From UBA8079 sp049601915 (GTDB lineage Bacteria; Pseudomonadota; Alphaproteobacteria; UBA6615): a DNA stretch of 64,000 nt. Position 1 is the first letter of the stretch; every line of letters begins with the position of its first letter. This document shows, in pieces, positions 62,802-64,000 of the stretch. The notes below the pieces were generated by a model, which was not told the origin of the DNA, searched no databases, and saw only the letters and a program-made list of their open reading frames with translations. The translations under genes were made by a program, and so were the position numbers. The stretch is taken from positions 155,995 through 219,994 of the forward strand of contig JBMYRB010000004.1 of NCBI GenBank assembly GCA_049601915.1, read 5' to 3'.

Positions 62802-64000
62802 TGGACGGATCAACTGGGATTCCGGCTGAAAACAGCGCTGTGGAAAAGGCGCTTAAACTGGAAGAAAACAAGGAAATGGACCTGTTTGATTCGCTCGATT
62901 TGGAACCTTCCGAGGCCGAATCGGAAGAATCCGATGTGCTGTCGGCAGAGCCCGAAGCGCAGCCGGATGTGGATAACGACCTTGTCGGCCAGGACGACGA
63001 GACCGCGAACGTCTATCAGACCGATCGCGTCCGCATCCTGATCGACCCGTCGCGCGACGCGAACCTCACGGCCTTCGGCAAGGAAACGCTGGAAGACCGC
63101 TACCTTCTCAACGACGAGAAGGGTTCGCCCCAGAAGCTGTTCGCCCGTGTCGCGTGTCATTACGCCGACGATTCGGAACACGCCCAGCGCATCTACGATT
63201 ACATCTCCAACCTCTGGTTCATGCCGGCCACACCCGTTCTGTCGAACGGCGGCACCGAGCGCGGCCTGCCAATCTCCTGCTTCCTCAACGAGGCCTCCGA
63301 TTCGCTCGAGGGTATCGTCGATCTGTGGAACGAGAATGTCTGGCTCGCAGCCCGCGGCGGCGGCATCGGCAGCTACTGGGGCAACCTGCGCTCCATCGGC
63401 GAGCAGGTCGGCCATAACGGCAAGACCTCTGGCGTCGTCCCGTTCATCCGAGTGATGGATTCGCTCACGCTAGCCATCAGCCAGGGCTCGCTCCGACGCG
63501 GCTCGGCGGCGGTCTATCTGCCGATCGACCATCCAGAGATCGAGGAGTTCATCGAGATCCGCCGGCCCACGGGCGGCGATCCGAATCGCAAGGCCCAGAA
63601 CCTGCACCATGGTGTGCTGGTGTCCGACGCGTTCATGCGCGCGGTCGAGGCCGATGAAGACTGGGCGCTGGTCAGCCCGAAGGACCGCGCGCCGATCGCC
63701 ACGGTCAAGGCACGCAGCCTGTGGATCCGCCTGCTGACGGCCCGGATCGAGACCGGCGAGCCCTACATCGTCTATTCCGACACCGTGAACAGCAACGTGC
63801 CCGAGCATCAGAAGCTCGCGGGCCTGACGGTCAAGACCTCGAACCTGTGCTCCGAGATCACCCTGCCCACGGGCATCGATCATCTCGGCAACGACCGCAC
63901 CGCCGTGTGCTGCCTGTCGTCACTGAACGTCGAGAACTTCATCGAGTGGAAGGATCATCCGACCTTCATCGAGGACGTCATGCGCTTCCTCGACAATGTG
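62802..64000 (+). CDS. nrdA: Ribonucleoside-diphosphate reductase alpha subunit, N-terminal part (cut by window edge)
   Basis: 399 codons of a class I NrdA. An acidic N-terminal extension (residues about 14-68, rich in Glu and Asp) precedes the catalytic barrel: FMPATPVLSNGGTERGLPISCF (redox Cys), RGGGIGSYWGNLRS, SQGSLRRGSAAVYLP, and VKTSNLCSEITLP with the Asn-Cys-Glu radical site (Cys about residue 349). It makes deoxynucleotides. The acidic extension replaces the usual ATP-cone region here; whether allosteric control is affected is unknown. The C-terminal part lies beyond the window. Confidence 0.93.

Overview
The window looks like a chromosomal segment from a high-GC alphaproteobacterium. 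The markers are a DUF1476 F1-ATPase zeta subunit, a DUF1491 protein beside purB, the order sfsA-map-radC, purC-purS-purQ-purL followed by bolA and a monothiol glutaredoxin, and rpsD, trmJ, cimA and cysS close together. I place it no finer than a Rhodospirillales-like lineage. No rRNA, CRISPR array or intact transposase is visible.

Layout. 1-3344: end of an EamA transporter, CinA C-terminal domain, OmpA-like lipoprotein, MFS exporter. 3329-6611: catabolic cluster (RidA, amidohydrolase, broken haloalkane-dehalogenase-like gene, CMD protein). 6645-9340: AT-rich island between an intact tRNA-Leu(UAA) and a decayed half copy of it; one glycosyltransferase-like gene. 9414-13342: small membrane protein, CinA N-terminal domain, lipoprotein, sfsA, map, radC remnant. 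13343-18455: purB, DUF1491, DUF1330, hydrolase, CMD protein, ATPase zeta, NRDE protein, VOC protein. 18490-23492: second catabolic cluster with SDRs, hydrolase, MDR reductase and a CMD gene with an in-frame UGA. 23622-31307: purine operon (purC, purS, a TPR-sulfotransferase, purQ, purL), then bolA, grxD, rarD. 31396-39403: VOC protein, broken redoxin, rpsD, DMT transporter, broken MAPEG gene, trmJ, IclR regulator, OsmC, LLM oxidoreductase, broken DUF3179 gene. 39505-49489: cimA, cysS, nadE with a PncB-like gene, class II DAHP synthase, gor, DUF805. 49593-57168: tandem TauE/SafE exporters, a 1.2-kb HNH cassette in the 3' end of glmS, glmS, glmU, DUF3108 and a secreted LPPGL-repeat protein. 57333-62427: tRNA-Val(CAC), integrase stub, orphan molybdenum hydroxylase large subunit, msrA, broken GNAT gene, SRAP protein. 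62802-64000: start of nrdA.

Housekeeping genes (purine, NAD, aromatic and branched-chain amino acid, UDP-GlcNAc and deoxynucleotide synthesis) alternate with small degradative clusters. CMD-family genes sit beside an alpha/beta hydrolase three times.

Most interesting: (1) a CMD gene whose only in-frame stop is a UGA at the second Cys of CxxC, with a SECIS-like hairpin 21 nt downstream, hence a candidate selenoprotein; (2) a low-GC HNH/HTH cassette between direct repeats of the last five glmS codons that differ only at synonymous positions, with 14-bp inverted repeats at its ends; (3) the tRNA-Leu island. Several other genes are broken by nonsense changes (mostly at Trp codons), frameshifts or deletions; sequencing error cannot be excluded for some of these.
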